64,000 nt of DNA from CAUZIB01 sp963663925 (GCA_965237405.1 OZ250139.1:992001-1056000), one strand, 5' to 3'. Shown: positions 46,979 through 56,410, counted from the stretch's first letter. The notes: generated by a model from the letters alone, not told the origin. A program made the numbers and translations.

Positions 46979-48491
46979 TAAGGGTTCCAGTGTCCCAGGT
47001 GGTTCTCCTTTCGACCAGCAGCGCAGTCACGAAGGTTACCGCAGTGCCGATTAAAACGTACCACTGCCACGACACTGGCGTGAACAAACGGACCGTCAAC
47101 AGAGGTAACACTCCCACAACTATGCGAGTCGTGGGTCCTACGCCCAGGCGTCTTGATCCTAGGGACAGCAGGAACACTCCCAACAATAGCCTCCCGCTAA
47201 AAGACTGGATGCCTAAGACTTCGTCGACCACGCGGCTCGACAGCCTAATAGCAACGATCGCCACCAGGATTTGCACAAAGCACCAGGCGACGGTGACAAT
47301 TCGCGAGGCAGTGAGCACCATACGATACGGACCTACCATTAGTCGCAATTGCCGGCAGATAGAAATCCCCGATCGTGGATGCAGCTGACGAATTCAGCGA
47401 TGACGAGAGCGTCGACATCCCGGCAGCGAGAATCGCCGCGACGACGAGTCCACGCACGCCGGTCGGCAGATGGTTCATCATGAACGTCGGAAGCACGCGG
47501 TCGGTCATGACGTGACCCTGAACCGTCAGGGTCGCGAGTTCGTCAGGCGCATACGTAGTGTAGTACACCCAAAGCATCAGACCGATCGCAAGCAAGACGG
47601 CAAACTGAACGAACACGACGAACCCACTCCAGACGAGTGCACGGCTCGCGTCAGCCGGGGAGCGGCTGCAGAGATAGCGCTGGACGAACATCTGGTCGGC
47701 ACCATGAATGCTCGCGGTCAAAAACATGCCGCCAAGCAGACCCGACCAAAACGTGTAGTTGCACGTCACGTCGACCGCGAAGTCGAAAACGACAAGTTTT
47801 CCTTCCGGCCTAGCAGGCGCCAGCACTTCACTCCAACCACCAGGAATCTCAAACAAGAGGAGCGCACCCACCACAACCATACCAACCAAATAGACACACA
47901 ACTGGACGACGTCGGTCCAGATGACCGCCATCATTCCCCCCAAGTAACGTGTACGCGAGGGTAACCATTCCGATTGCACCCACCGCCGTTACCAGAAGAG
48001 CAGATGAGGGGTCCGTCGTTGGCAGCAGCACATAAATTGCATCACTCACGCCGGGCATCGAGGTAAACACGGTCGCGAGCATGAGGCCCGTGGCAAAAAG
48101 ACGAAGACGTCTGAGAGCGCCCGTGTGATGAGGAAGATCAGGGCCGTCAATTGTCCTAAATTTGCACCGAATCGTCGAGAGAGACGCTGATACGCGGTCA
48201 ACAGGTCGTCCCGGAAGAAACCTGGCATGAGCACCACAGCGACCGGGACCTTGCCAACCATGTACCCGAGCGCCAGCTGGAGAAAGAACGTTAGGTCTCC
48301 GCCAAACGCGTACCCGGGAACGCTAATCAACGTAACGGTGCTCGTCTCTGTGGCGACAATGGATCCCAGTAACGCTCACCACGGAACTCGTTTGCCGGTA
48401 AGAAAGTAGTCCTGCACGTCCGTTTGACGGCCCGAAAATCGGACGCCGAGGGCGAGCACTCCAAGTAGATACACGCTAAGGACTGCAAGAT
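46971..48491 (-). pseudogene. sodium:solute symporter (SSS family), broken and IS-interrupted
   Basis: Six homologous pieces on the minus strand add up to a symporter: DVQDYFLTGKRVPW, then TGA in place of a Trp, SIVATETSTVTLISVPGYAFGGDLTFFLQ, a frameshift near 48110 after FLITRALSD, RLFATGLMLATVFTSM, a frameshift near 47950 after AYTLLGG, MMAVIWTDVVQLCVYLVG through SSLNSSAASTIGDFYLP, a frameshift near 47340, and a hydrophobic C-terminus to 46971. Its first six codons lie beyond the IS element at 49864-49880. At least three frameshifts, one stop and the insertion make it non-functional. Confidence 0.92.
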
Positions 48492-48556
48492 TGGGGCGCC
48501 CCAGGGTTTTCTTGGACACTTGATTGCGAGAGAGTTCTCGTAGGAGGAGTGTCGAG

Positions 48557-48916
48557 ATGGAGAAGCACGATCAGGAGTCGGCGGTGGCGGAGGGAGGCCG
48601 GAGGGCGACCGGAGGGGGCCGGTTTTCAGTCGGTCGCAAGAGCGCCGTGGTGATGTGCTTGCTGCGCGGGGAGGATCTCGAGTCCGTGTCGCGGGAGTGG
48701 AGGATCACGGCGGCGCGGGCGTCGCAGTGGCGCGATCAGTTTTTGGCCGCGGGCCAGGCGGGCCTGAAGAGCCGAGCGACGGATGCCCGGGGTGAAGACA
48801 ACCGTCGGCTGCGGGCCAAGGTCGGCGAGCTGCTGATGGAGAACGAACTGCTCTACGCGAAGGTGGACCAGCTGGAGGCTGGCTCCCCTTTGGCCCGGAA
48901 GAGGTCGACGCGATGA
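48557..48916 (+). CDS. IS3-family OrfA (copy 2)
   Basis: 119 residues, identical to the copy 1 protein except for one residue near the end (ARKRSTR against ARRRSTR). Same AGGAGG ribosome site and ATGA overlap with the second frame. Confidence 0.9.
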   Translation: MEKHDQESAVAEGGRRATGGGRFSVGRKSAVVMCLLRGEDLESVSREWRITAARASQWRDQFLAAGQAGLKSRATDARGEDNRRLRAKVGELLMENELLYAKVDQLEAGSPLARKRSTR

Positions 48917-49817
48917 GTGGCGCCCATTCGATCTCCACTCACGACAGAACCGTCGGGCGTACGGCGTGCAGCGGATCTGCCGCGTGTGGGAGCGGGCGCG
49001 GTCCAGCGTCTACGCGAGGCGTCACGCGACGAGGTCACGCGCGCCGTGGTGTCGCCGCGGGCCGGTCGGTGCCGCCCCGGACGAGGTGCTGGTCGGCCAC
49101 ATCCGCCGGGTACTCGAAGCCTCGCCGTTTCATGGCGAGGGGTACCGCAAAGCCTGGGCGAAGCTGCGGGTCGCGGGGATCCGCACCTCGAAGGAGCGGG
49201 TGCGGCGGTTGATGCGGGAGCACGACCTCCAGGCCCCGCACCGCGCGGGGCACGCGCACGGCCCGAAGGCGCATGACGGCACGATCACCACGGAGGCCCC
49301 CGATGTGATGTGGGGAACGGACATGTCGGCCACGGTGACGGTCGGCGAGGGGGCGGCGTTCGTGTTCGTGGCTGTCGATCACTGTACGACCGAGTGCATC
49401 GGCCTCCATGCGGCCAAGAGCGGGAGCCGGTTCGAGGCCCTGGAGCCGATCCGCCAGGGCGTCCGGGAACGCTTCGGCGCCATCGCCAAAGGTGTCGCCA
49501 GCGGGCTTCGTCTTCGTCACGACCACGGATCGAACTACCTGGCCGATGACTTCCAACGGGAGATCAAGTTCTTTGGTATCGAGAGCTCACCGAGCTTCGT
49601 GCGGGAGCCCGAAGGGAATGGCGTCGCTGAGCGCTTCATCCGCACACTGAAGGAGAACGTCTTGTGGGTACGGAGCTTCGAAACGATCGAGGAGCTCCGC
49701 CTCGCCTTGCTTGAGTTCAAGCGGACATACAACGAACAGTGGATGCTTGAGAAGTACGACTATCGAAGCCCAGCCCAGGTGCGACGCGACCGGGTCGGGC
49801 TAGACGCGGCAGCATAG
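48913..49817 (+). pseudogene. IS3-family OrfB transposase (copy 2), frameshifted near the start
   Basis: From the ATG overlapping the OrfA stop the frame goes wrong after codon 9, because of 11 extra bases relative to copy 1, and reads THDRTVGRTACS. The DDE domain continues in another frame from GTG 48966 (VQRICRVWERARSS on), with all catalytic residues intact, so an N-terminally shortened transposase is possible. Comparison cannot show which copy is ancestral: a 12-base in-frame loss in copy 1 plus a one-base loss here would also explain the pair. Confidence 0.8.
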
Positions 49818-49863
49818 AAGTGATTACCTTCAAACCACTGTCCAAGAACCCTGGGGCGGTACA

Positions 49864-49880
49864 AGATCGATCAGATTCAT
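49864..49880 (-). pseudogene. 5' end of the interrupted symporter gene
   Basis: ATG at 49880 followed by codons for N-L-I-D and the first two bases of the sixth codon. Removing the IS and one AGAT copy joins this in frame to LAVLSVYLLGVLALGVRFSG on the other side (48491 downwards), a normal symporter N-terminus. Confidence 0.9.
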
Positions 49881-49970
49881 TGGCGTGTTTAGCGATCGTA
49901 ACCCTCCGAGTCTAGAGCCGTTTTAACGGCGGCAAAAGAATCGGGTGTCACTGCGCGTCATGCGGACCGT

Positions 49971-50000
49971 TTGACTTCCAAATAGACCAAGGGGTATAAA
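49971..50000 (+). promoter_or_regulatory. sigma-70-type promoter of the threonine operon
   Basis: TTGACT (49971-49976), an 18-base spacer, TATAAA (49995-50000). This is the best promoter match in the window and would start transcription near 50007, about 220 bases before hom. Confidence 0.7.
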
Positions 50001-50122
50001 TGAAGGTTGTCCTTAAGACTGTAATTGCTATGTCTTTCAGGCACGCCGTTATGTTTCGTCCGACGCTGAGCACCGGGACGCGACCCATGCTCGGTCCGAG
50101 CCGACTGGGACGTGGCGGGTGA
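50000..50122 (+). CDS. candidate leader peptide of the threonine operon
   Basis: A 40-codon frame from ATG 50000 (AAGGGG upstream) or 30 codons from ATG 50030, ending TGA 50120-50122. If transcription begins near 50007, only the shorter form can be made, and it lacks a good ribosome site. Three of the residues in PTLSTGT are threonine, but there is no long run of Thr or Ile codons as in classical leaders. The stop codon lies inside the segment that could form an antiterminator. Tentative. Confidence 0.25.
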   Translation: MKVVLKTVIAMSFRHAVMFRPTLSTGTRPMLGPSRLGRGG

Positions 50123-50190
50123 TGTAGTCGGCACACATCAGTGTCTGAGACGGCCATCATCCGGTATCGGGTGATGGCCGTTTTTCTTTT
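50066..50190 (+). promoter_or_regulatory. structured leader RNA with attenuator
   Basis: Three hairpins: CTGAGCA (50066-50072) with TGCTCGG (50088-50094), extended by GGG/CCC inside; GCCGACT (50100-50106) with AGTCGGC (50126-50132); and the terminator. GGGTGATG at 50117-50124, in the second loop, can instead pair with CATCATCC (50155-50162), which is the 5' arm of the terminator, so terminator and antiterminator exclude each other. No known riboswitch consensus was recognised. Confidence 0.6.
50150..50190 (+). terminator. rho-independent terminator/attenuator before hom
   Basis: A 13-base stem, ACGGCCATCATCC (50150-50162) against GGGTGATGGCCGT (50169-50181), with one mismatch-type pair and a six-base loop, followed by TTTTTCTTTT. 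It lies between the promoter and hom in the same direction, so it must be bypassed for expression. Confidence 0.85.
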
Positions 50191-50226
50191 GAGCGAACAA
50201 CGAGTACCCCGTAGAACACGAGGCCA

Positions 50227-51531
50227 GTGGCGCACAGTGCGATGACCGCGAAGCATGCACCCATCAATGTCGCGATTGCCGGGTTCGGCACGGTGGGAAG
50301 ATCCGTGGCTCGGATCCTCACTGACGGGACGCATCCGTTGCTCCGATTGACGCACGTCTACAATCGCGACGTCGAACGCAAGCGGGTCGACTGGGTGCCA
50401 TCAGACGTTGTTTGGACCGACGACTTCCAGACGATTTTGACCTCTGATGTAGACGTCGTCGTCGAGCTGATTGGTGGACTCGATCCCGCTGCTGAATGGA
50501 TTGAGAAGGCGGTTCAAGCCGGAAAATCGGTTGTGACCGCAAACAAGCAGGTCATCGCTCATCTGGGGCCGAAACTGATCTCAATCGCGAACGAGGCCAG
50601 ACGTCACCTTCGGTTCGAGGCGGCTGTGGCCGGCGGCATCCCGATAATTCACAGCCTGCAGGAGGGACTCGCTGGTGATTCGCTCTCGAAGATCTGGGGG
50701 GTGCTCAACGGGACCTGCAATTACGTTTTGACCAAAATGGAATTCGATCAGGTGTCTTTTGACGACGCTCTGCGCGAGGCGCAAGAGCTCGGCTTCGCGG
50801 AGGCAGATCCGACAGCCGACGTCGACGGCTTCGATGCGCAAGCGAAGTTGGCGATCTTGTCGACGGTGGGACTTGGGCGTCAGGTCGATGCCAGCTCAAT
50901 TCCATTGCAGACCATATCGACCATCGAACCAGTGGATTTTCTTTATGCCCGGCGACTCGAATGTACGATTCGACAGATCGCCCAGGCTGAGCTCGACGAA
51001 GATCGTACCGATGCTATCCGCGCATGGGTGAAACCAACCTTGGTTCCGCTGGCGTCCACGCTTGCACATGTCGAAGGCAGCCGAAATATCGTCGTTGTCG
51101 AAGGAAAATTCTGCGGCGAAACCGCGTTCTCCGGATTTGGCGCCGGCGGAGACCCCACCGGATCAGCGGTTGTGTCCGATTTGGAGTTGATCGCCAGGCG
51201 GGGTGCGACTGCGCCGTCTAACGATCGGCCTGGAATCTCTTCGAGCGTCATTCAGGAATGCGTTACCCCATACTACGCCCGATTCGTCGTGACCGACCGA
51301 CCGGGTGTCATCGCGTCCTTAGCTGAGGTCTTCTCAAGGCACGGCGTGAACATCGACTGCGTACTCCAAGAACCCGGCTGGCCGAAGGACGAGTTGCCGT
51401 TCGTGATTGCACTGGAATCCTGTAGATCCACCACCGCCGATGAGGCACTAGGCGAAGCGGCTGCCTTCGACTTCAACGTTCGTCCGCCCCTTTGGTTGCC
51501 CATCCTGACATCGAGAGAACCTCGTCCATGA
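50227..51531 (+). CDS. hom: homoserine dehydrogenase
   Basis: 434 residues from a GTG with GAGG upstream (ATG 50242 is an alternative). NAD(P) fold at the N-terminus (VAIAGFGTVGRSVARIL), VVTANKQVIAHLG, the family signature block AVAGGIPIIHSLQEGLAGD to LNGTCNYVLTKM, and EADPTADVDGFDAQAKLAIL. A C-terminal ACT domain (about 350-420, ARFVVTDRPGVIASLAEVF) gives threonine feedback control. It reduces aspartate semialdehyde to homoserine. Its TGA overlaps the thrC start. Confidence 0.96.
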   Translation: MAHSAMTAKHAPINVAIAGFGTVGRSVARILTDGTHPLLRLTHVYNRDVERKRVDWVPSDVVWTDDFQTILTSDVDVVVELIGGLDPAAEWIEKAVQAGKSVVTANKQVIAHLGPKLISIANEARRHLRFEAAVAGGIPIIHSLQEGLAGDSLSKIWGVLNGTCNYVLTKMEFDQVSFDDALREAQELGFAEADPTADVDGFDAQAKLAILSTVGLGRQVDASSIPLQTISTIEPVDFLYARRLECTIRQIAQAELDEDRTDAIRAWVKPTLVPLASTLAHVEGSRNIVVVEGKFCGETAFSGFGAGGDPTGSAVVSDLELIARRGATAPSNDRPGISSSVIQECVTPYYARFVVTDRPGVIASLAEVFSRHGVNIDCVLQEPGWPKDELPFVIALESCRSTTADEALGEAAAFDFNVRPPLWLPILTSREPRP

Positions 51532-52763
51532 GTTATTTTAGGGGTCTGCAGTGCTCGATGTGCCATGCAAAATTCCCGCCTGAAGCGCTGTACGTCTGCA
51601 ACAAGTGCTTGGGTCCACTCGAAGCGACGTACGACCTCGAGACCATCAGAACCAACGTAACTCGACAGCTCATCGCCTCACGACCACAGAATCTATGGCG
51701 CTACCGCGAGTTTCTCCCTATTCAAGGAGAGCCACAGACGGGCTTTCATTCCGGCTTTACGCCGTTAATTAGAGCCACCCGACTTGCGCAAGAGCTGGGG
51801 GTCCGCGAGCTTTATCTGAAGGATGACTCGGTCAACCATCCTACTCTGTCGTACAAGGACCGCGTCGTCTCGGTCGCTGCCACCCGCGCCATCGAACTTG
51901 GCATCACTGTGTTCGGCTGTGCCTCAACCGGAAACCTTGGCAACAGCGTCGCGGCCCATGCTGCCCGACTCGGCTTGGATTGTTACGTCTTCATCCCTCG
52001 CACGCTCGAACCCGGAAAGATTCTCGGGTCAGCGGTCGCCGGAACACATGTAGTGGCCGTTGACGGCACCTACGACGATGTCAACCGACTGTGCACCCAG
52101 GTAGGTGATCAGTACGGATGGGGATTCGCGAACATTAATCTTCGAAGCTATTATGCGGAGGGGGCCAAGACATGCGCTTTCGAAATCGTCGAGCAACTAG
52201 GGTGGTGCTTCCCCCAACATCTCGTATCGCCGGTTGCTGGTGGCACGCTGCTCCCCCGAATCGATAGGGGCTTCCGAGAATTCCGTGACGTCGGTCTCGT
52301 AAGTGGAGAGATCCCGAAGATTCATGCGGCGCAGGCAGCTGGCTGCGCTCCCGTCGTAGAAGCGCTACGAAACAACCTTGAATATCCGGAACCAGTAAAG
52401 CCCGCCACGATCGCAAAGTCTATAGCGATCGGAAACCCCGCCGATGGTTATAAGGTGCTTCAAACGGTCCGCGCGACCGGTGGGAATGCCGAAACGGCGA
52501 CCGACGGCGAAATCATCGACGCCATTAAACTCCTTGCTAGCACGGAGGGCGTCTTTACGGAACCCGCAGGCGGCACCACGCTGGCGTCAACAATCAAGCT
52601 GATCCGGCGGGGTATCATCCCGCAAGACGAATCTGTCGTGGTCTGTATTACTGGGAACGGATATAAGACCACCGATGTCATGACCGGAAAAGTGCGTGAA
52701 CCCACCCAGCTAGGCCGCTCTCTTCATGAGTTCCAGGACTTCTTCGCGAGCTGCGTCAAGTAG
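51528..52763 (+). CDS. thrC: threonine synthase
   Basis: 411 residues from the ATG overlapping the hom stop. It begins with a small zinc-ribbon-like segment (CSMC at about 9, CNKC at about 24) common in the archaeal/plant-type branch. The PLP lysine is in NHPTLSYKDRVVSVAATRA, FGCASTGNLGNSVAAHAARLGL is the phosphate-binding region, and TEPAGGTTLAS closes the site. It converts phosphohomoserine to threonine. No thrB (homoserine kinase) is present in the operon. Confidence 0.94.
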   Translation: MSYFRGLQCSMCHAKFPPEALYVCNKCLGPLEATYDLETIRTNVTRQLIASRPQNLWRYREFLPIQGEPQTGFHSGFTPLIRATRLAQELGVRELYLKDDSVNHPTLSYKDRVVSVAATRAIELGITVFGCASTGNLGNSVAAHAARLGLDCYVFIPRTLEPGKILGSAVAGTHVVAVDGTYDDVNRLCTQVGDQYGWGFANINLRSYYAEGAKTCAFEIVEQLGWCFPQHLVSPVAGGTLLPRIDRGFREFRDVGLVSGEIPKIHAAQAAGCAPVVEALRNNLEYPEPVKPATIAKSIAIGNPADGYKVLQTVRATGGNAETATDGEIIDAIKLLASTEGVFTEPAGGTTLASTIKLIRRGIIPQDESVVVCITGNGYKTTDVMTGKVREPTQLGRSLHEFQDFFASCVK

Positions 52764-52774
52764 GCACAGGGGTC

Positions 52775-54022
52775 ATGACGACACGTCCTGGACAGTTCGA
52801 GATCGTTGAAGCTGACGGGCATCTCGTCGACTCCCAGCTCCTCAACCTCATTTTCGACAAGGTAATCGAGCGTGGAGGGCGATTCGACGTCCTTGAGTTC
52901 AGGCTCGGTCGGACCAACGACGAGGTCTCCCATCTCAAGCTCAAGGTCACAGCCAGCAACGGCCCGGCCCTCCATCGCTTGCTTGAGGAACTCATGCCCT
53001 TGGGTTGCCACTCGACGCCCGAGTGTGATGCTGCACTCACCACGGTTGAGTCCGACGGCGTGGTCGCAGATGGTTTCTATTCAACCACCAACCACCAAAC
53101 CATGGTTCGCCATGCCGGCCAGTGGGTCGAAGTGGCCCACCAACGTATGGACACGGTCGTGATCATCGAGAACGGGCATGCGACGTGTCGGAAACTCCGT
53201 GACGTTCGGCAGGGTGACCTGGTCGTCTGTGGAGTGGACGGTGTTCGAGTCTCCCCAGAATTTCAGGAACGTGACCGCCTTGGTTTCGCGTTCATGACTA
53301 ACGACGTATCAACCGAACGCCGTGTGGAGGTTAGTGCGGCGAAGGTCGTTACGATGATGCGGCAGGTGAAAGCTGAGGGCGGTCGGATTGGCTTTGTCGC
53401 GGGTCCTGTCGTCGTGCACAGCGGCGGCGCCGGATACTTAAGCGAACTAATTTGCCGAGACTATGTCGATCTTTTGCTCGCGGGTAATGCACTCGCGGTT
53501 CACGATGTCGAACGAGCCCTATACGGCACGTCGCTCGGTGTTGATCTCGAAGTAGGGGTGGCGGTCGAGGAAGGTCATCAGAATCACATGCGTGCGATCA
53601 ACACCGTGAGGCGGGCCGGAGGACTGCGGCAGGCGGTTTCCCAAGGCGTGCTTCAGTCCGGGATCATGCACGATCTCATCGTGCACGATGTTCCGTTTAT
53701 CTTGGCGGGTAGCATTCGTGATGATGGTCCGCTTCCCGACACGGTGATGGACCTCATCTCGGCGCAGGACGAGTACGCGGCCGCCCTCACGGATGTCTCC
53801 ATGGTCATCATGCTCTCGACAATGCTGCACAGCATCGGCGTCGGCAACATGCTCCCGTCCAGGGTTCGGATTGTGTGTGTGGACATCAATCCGGCAGTGG
53901 TCACGAAGCTCGGTGACCGGGGTTCTTCCCAGACGGTTGGCATCGTCACGGACGTTGGACTGTTTCTGCACCAACTCTCGAGCCAGCTTGCTCAGGTCGA
54001 CACTGCCGAAACGGCGGCGTAA
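52775..54022 (+). CDS. LOR/SDH-domain protein, archaeal-type ornithine cyclodeaminase-like
   Basis: 415 residues, AGGGG upstream of the ATG. The N-terminal LOR/SDH bifunctional-type domain covers about 1-180 (FEIVEADGHLVDSQLLNLIFD, GGRFDVLEFRLG). The C-terminal half has AGPVVVHSGGAGYLSELI, VDLLLAGNALAVHDVERALYGTSLGVDL and IPFILAGSIRDDGPLPDT-like text, as in the TIGR00300-type family whose archaeal member converts ornithine to proline. Here it sits inside a threonine operon, 12 bases after thrC and about 28 before lysC, so its role in this pathway is unclear. Confidence 0.8.
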   Translation: MTTRPGQFEIVEADGHLVDSQLLNLIFDKVIERGGRFDVLEFRLGRTNDEVSHLKLKVTASNGPALHRLLEELMPLGCHSTPECDAALTTVESDGVVADGFYSTTNHQTMVRHAGQWVEVAHQRMDTVVIIENGHATCRKLRDVRQGDLVVCGVDGVRVSPEFQERDRLGFAFMTNDVSTERRVEVSAAKVVTMMRQVKAEGGRIGFVAGPVVVHSGGAGYLSELICRDYVDLLLAGNALAVHDVERALYGTSLGVDLEVGVAVEEGHQNHMRAINTVRRAGGLRQAVSQGVLQSGIMHDLIVHDVPFILAGSIRDDGPLPDTVMDLISAQDEYAAALTDVSMVIMLSTMLHSIGVGNMLPSRVRIVCVDINPAVVTKLGDRGSSQTVGIVTDVGLFLHQLSSQLAQVDTAETAA

Positions 54023-54049
54023 CCCAACCGTTAATTACAGCCTCAGACC

Positions 54050-55351
54050 ATGATGCCAGAGGTCACATTGGCCCAACGGGGAGTAGCACGATCCTCAGTC
54101 GTCGTTCAGAAATACGGCGGTACATCGATCAGCACTCCGGAACGAATCTGTGTGATCGCCGATCGCGTGGCCCAGGCGCGACACAAGACGCCGCGGTTAG
54201 TCGTCATCCTTTCCGCAATGGGAAGGACCACCGACAACCTCGTAACCCTGGCACACGCGGTCGCCAAACACCCGCAAGGACGGGAAATGGATCACTTGCT
54301 CGCCACCGGTGAACAAGTGTCAGTTTCCCTCCTTGGTCTGGCCCTCCGAGATCGAGGTATTCCAGCGATTTCGCTTACGGCTGACCAGTGTAAAATCCGT
54401 ACGGACGATGCGTTCAACATTGCCCGGATTCAGTCGATTGACACCGAGCGAATCGTGAGCGAACTTGACAGTAACCGCGTGGTCATCATTACGGGTTTCC
54501 AGGGAATCACGAGTACTCAAGAAATCACGACCTTGGGGCGTGGGGGCAGCGACATAACTGGTGCCGCCGTAGCCGCTGCGCTCGATGCTCGGGTATGTGA
54601 GATCTACACCGATGTTGACGGCGTGTTCACCGCTGATCCCGGTTTAGTTCCGGAGGCGAGGATGTGGCCCGAGATTACCTACGAAGAAGCGATCGAAATG
54701 GCGTCGAGTGGCGCTAATGTCCTACACCCGAGAGCCACCGAAGTTTGTATGGCCTCCGGCATACCGATCCACGTGCGGTCAAGCTTCGGGTCGAATGAAG
54801 GGACGTGGATTCGGAGAGAAGACGAAATGGTGATGGAACAAGCGGTGGTGGTCAGCGTGAGCAGTAACAAGGAGATCGCCAAGGTTACACTCTTGGATGT
54901 ACCAGACCGGCCAGGTCTGGCGGCACAGGTCTTCCAGGATCTCGCCGCCAAGAACGTCAGCGTTCGGCTCATTATTCAGAGTGCCAGCTCGGAGGATCGT
55001 GGCCGTATCACTTTCGTGCTTGACGAGTCGTATTCGGACCAAACGACCGATCTCACGAAACAGTGGAAGGCTCAGGGCATCACAAGTGAGGTTCTCGTGG
55101 AACACAACGTCGCCATGATCTCGATCGTGGGATCTAGACTCGCGTCAACGCCAGGACTCGCGGCTAGGATGTTTGAGGTCTTGGGACGCGAGGGAATCAA
55201 CATCGACTGTATCAGCTCGTCCGAAATGAAGATTGCCTGCGTGATCGCAGCGGAACACCTTGAACGGGCAGTGCAAGCAGTCCATGATGAATTCTTTCCG
55301 CGGGTGAAAGCCACGGAGACCTCGCCAGCCAGCGGTGATTTCTCGGAGTAA
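54050..55351 (+). CDS. lysC: aspartate kinase
   Basis: 433 residues. VVVQKYGGTSISTPERI is the phosphate-binding start, TTLGRGGSDITGAAVAAAL and VCEIYTDVDGVFTADP mark the kinase site, and two ACT domains follow (about 285-350, LLDVPDRPGLAAQVFQDL, and about 360-420, AMISIVGSRLASTPGLAARMF). It phosphorylates aspartate at the entry to Lys, Thr and Met synthesis; the ACT pair binds end products. A second ATG (54053) is equally possible. Confidence 0.95.
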   Translation: MMPEVTLAQRGVARSSVVVQKYGGTSISTPERICVIADRVAQARHKTPRLVVILSAMGRTTDNLVTLAHAVAKHPQGREMDHLLATGEQVSVSLLGLALRDRGIPAISLTADQCKIRTDDAFNIARIQSIDTERIVSELDSNRVVIITGFQGITSTQEITTLGRGGSDITGAAVAAALDARVCEIYTDVDGVFTADPGLVPEARMWPEITYEEAIEMASSGANVLHPRATEVCMASGIPIHVRSSFGSNEGTWIRREDEMVMEQAVVVSVSSNKEIAKVTLLDVPDRPGLAAQVFQDLAAKNVSVRLIIQSASSEDRGRITFVLDESYSDQTTDLTKQWKAQGITSEVLVEHNVAMISIVGSRLASTPGLAARMFEVLGREGINIDCISSSEMKIACVIAAEHLERAVQAVHDEFFPRVKATETSPASGDFSE

Positions 55352-55360
55352 TGGTCGCAT

Positions 55361-56410
55361 ATGTCACAGCAGATTGATGTTGGCATCCTTGGAGCCACCG
55401 GCGCCGTTGGCCAGGAGTTCATCGTTCACCTCACCTCGCATCCCTGGTTTCGCCTGGCATGGGTGGCCGCGAGCCCTCGATCAGCCGGTCGGAGATATGT
55501 CGATGCAACCTCCTGGCGTCTTCTGACATCGTGTCCGGACGACGTCGCCAACATGGTCATCGACACGGCCACCCCCGGCCAGGCTCCGAAGGTCCTTTTT
55601 TCGGGGCTGGACGCCAAGGTCGCAGAGGAAGTCGAAGGCGAGTTCGCCAAGGCTGGTCACGTGGTCATAAGTAACGCCCGTAACTACCGATTGGAACCCG
55701 ACGTACCGTTACTGATTCCAGAAGTTAATGCCGATCATTTGGATCTATTGCGCACCCAAGGGGTGACAAGAGGCTGGACGGGCAAGATCGTGACGAACCC
55801 TAATTGCTCAACCATCATACTTAACATGGCTCTTGGCCCGCTCCGCCAGTTCGGCCTACGTGCCGTGAACGTCACAACTCTTCAAGCGGTCTCTGGCGCT
55901 GGCTATCCGGGGCTGCCTGCGCTCGACATCATCGGTAACGTGATCCCCTACATCGAGGACGAAGAAGAGAAGATGGAGACCGAGACCAAGAAGATCCTCG
56001 GTTTCCTCGAAGACGGTTACGTTCGGTCACATCCGGTCCAGGTTAGCGCACACACGACGCGCATCCCGGTCATCAACGGACATACGGAAATGGTTTCGGT
56101 GGGCTTTAACGAGACGCCCGATGTTGAGGCCCTGCTCAAAGCGTTTCACGATTTCTCGGGCCGGCCGCAAGCTGAACAGTTACCCAGCGCTCCTCCCAAA
56201 CCACTCGTCTACTTGACGGAGCCGAACCGTCCGCAACCAAGGCTCGACATAGACCGTGACGGCGGAATGGCTGTGACACTGGGACGGTTGCGCCCGTGCA
56301 ACGTACTCGACTACAAGTTCGTGGTGCTCGGCCACAACACCATTCGGGGCGCAGCAGGAGCGGCCGTGCTGAATGCCGAACTCATGCAGGTCGACGGCCT
56401 CTTGGAGTAA
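55361..56410 (+). CDS. asd: aspartate-semialdehyde dehydrogenase (archaeal/fungal type)
   Basis: 349 residues. NADP fold at the N-terminus (VGILGATGAVGQEFI); catalytic Cys in TNPNCSTIIL near residue 148; VISNARNYRLEPDVPLLIPEVN and the catalytic-His region HTTRIPVINGHTE are typical of the TIGR00978-type branch rather than the E. coli-type enzyme. It reduces aspartyl phosphate to the semialdehyde, the step between lysC and hom. Last gene of the operon; convergent with the next. Confidence 0.94.
   Translation: MSQQIDVGILGATGAVGQEFIVHLTSHPWFRLAWVAASPRSAGRRYVDATSWRLLTSCPDDVANMVIDTATPGQAPKVLFSGLDAKVAEEVEGEFAKAGHVVISNARNYRLEPDVPLLIPEVNADHLDLLRTQGVTRGWTGKIVTNPNCSTIILNMALGPLRQFGLRAVNVTTLQAVSGAGYPGLPALDIIGNVIPYIEDEEEKMETETKKILGFLEDGYVRSHPVQVSAHTTRIPVINGHTEMVSVGFNETPDVEALLKAFHDFSGRPQAEQLPSAPPKPLVYLTEPNRPQPRLDIDRDGGMAVTLGRLRPCNVLDYKFVVLGHNTIRGAAGAAVLNAELMQVDGLLE

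Larger units (their letters stand above)
48492..49863 (+). mobile_element. IS3-family insertion sequence, copy 2
   Basis: 1372 bp, same ends as copy 1 (TGGGGCGCC... to ...GGCGGTACA) with an AGAT target duplication at 48488-48491 and 49864-49867. It differs from copy 1 by about six substitutions and 11 extra bases near 48943 that throw the transposase frame off. It is inserted in the opposite orientation to the symporter gene. Confidence 0.95.
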
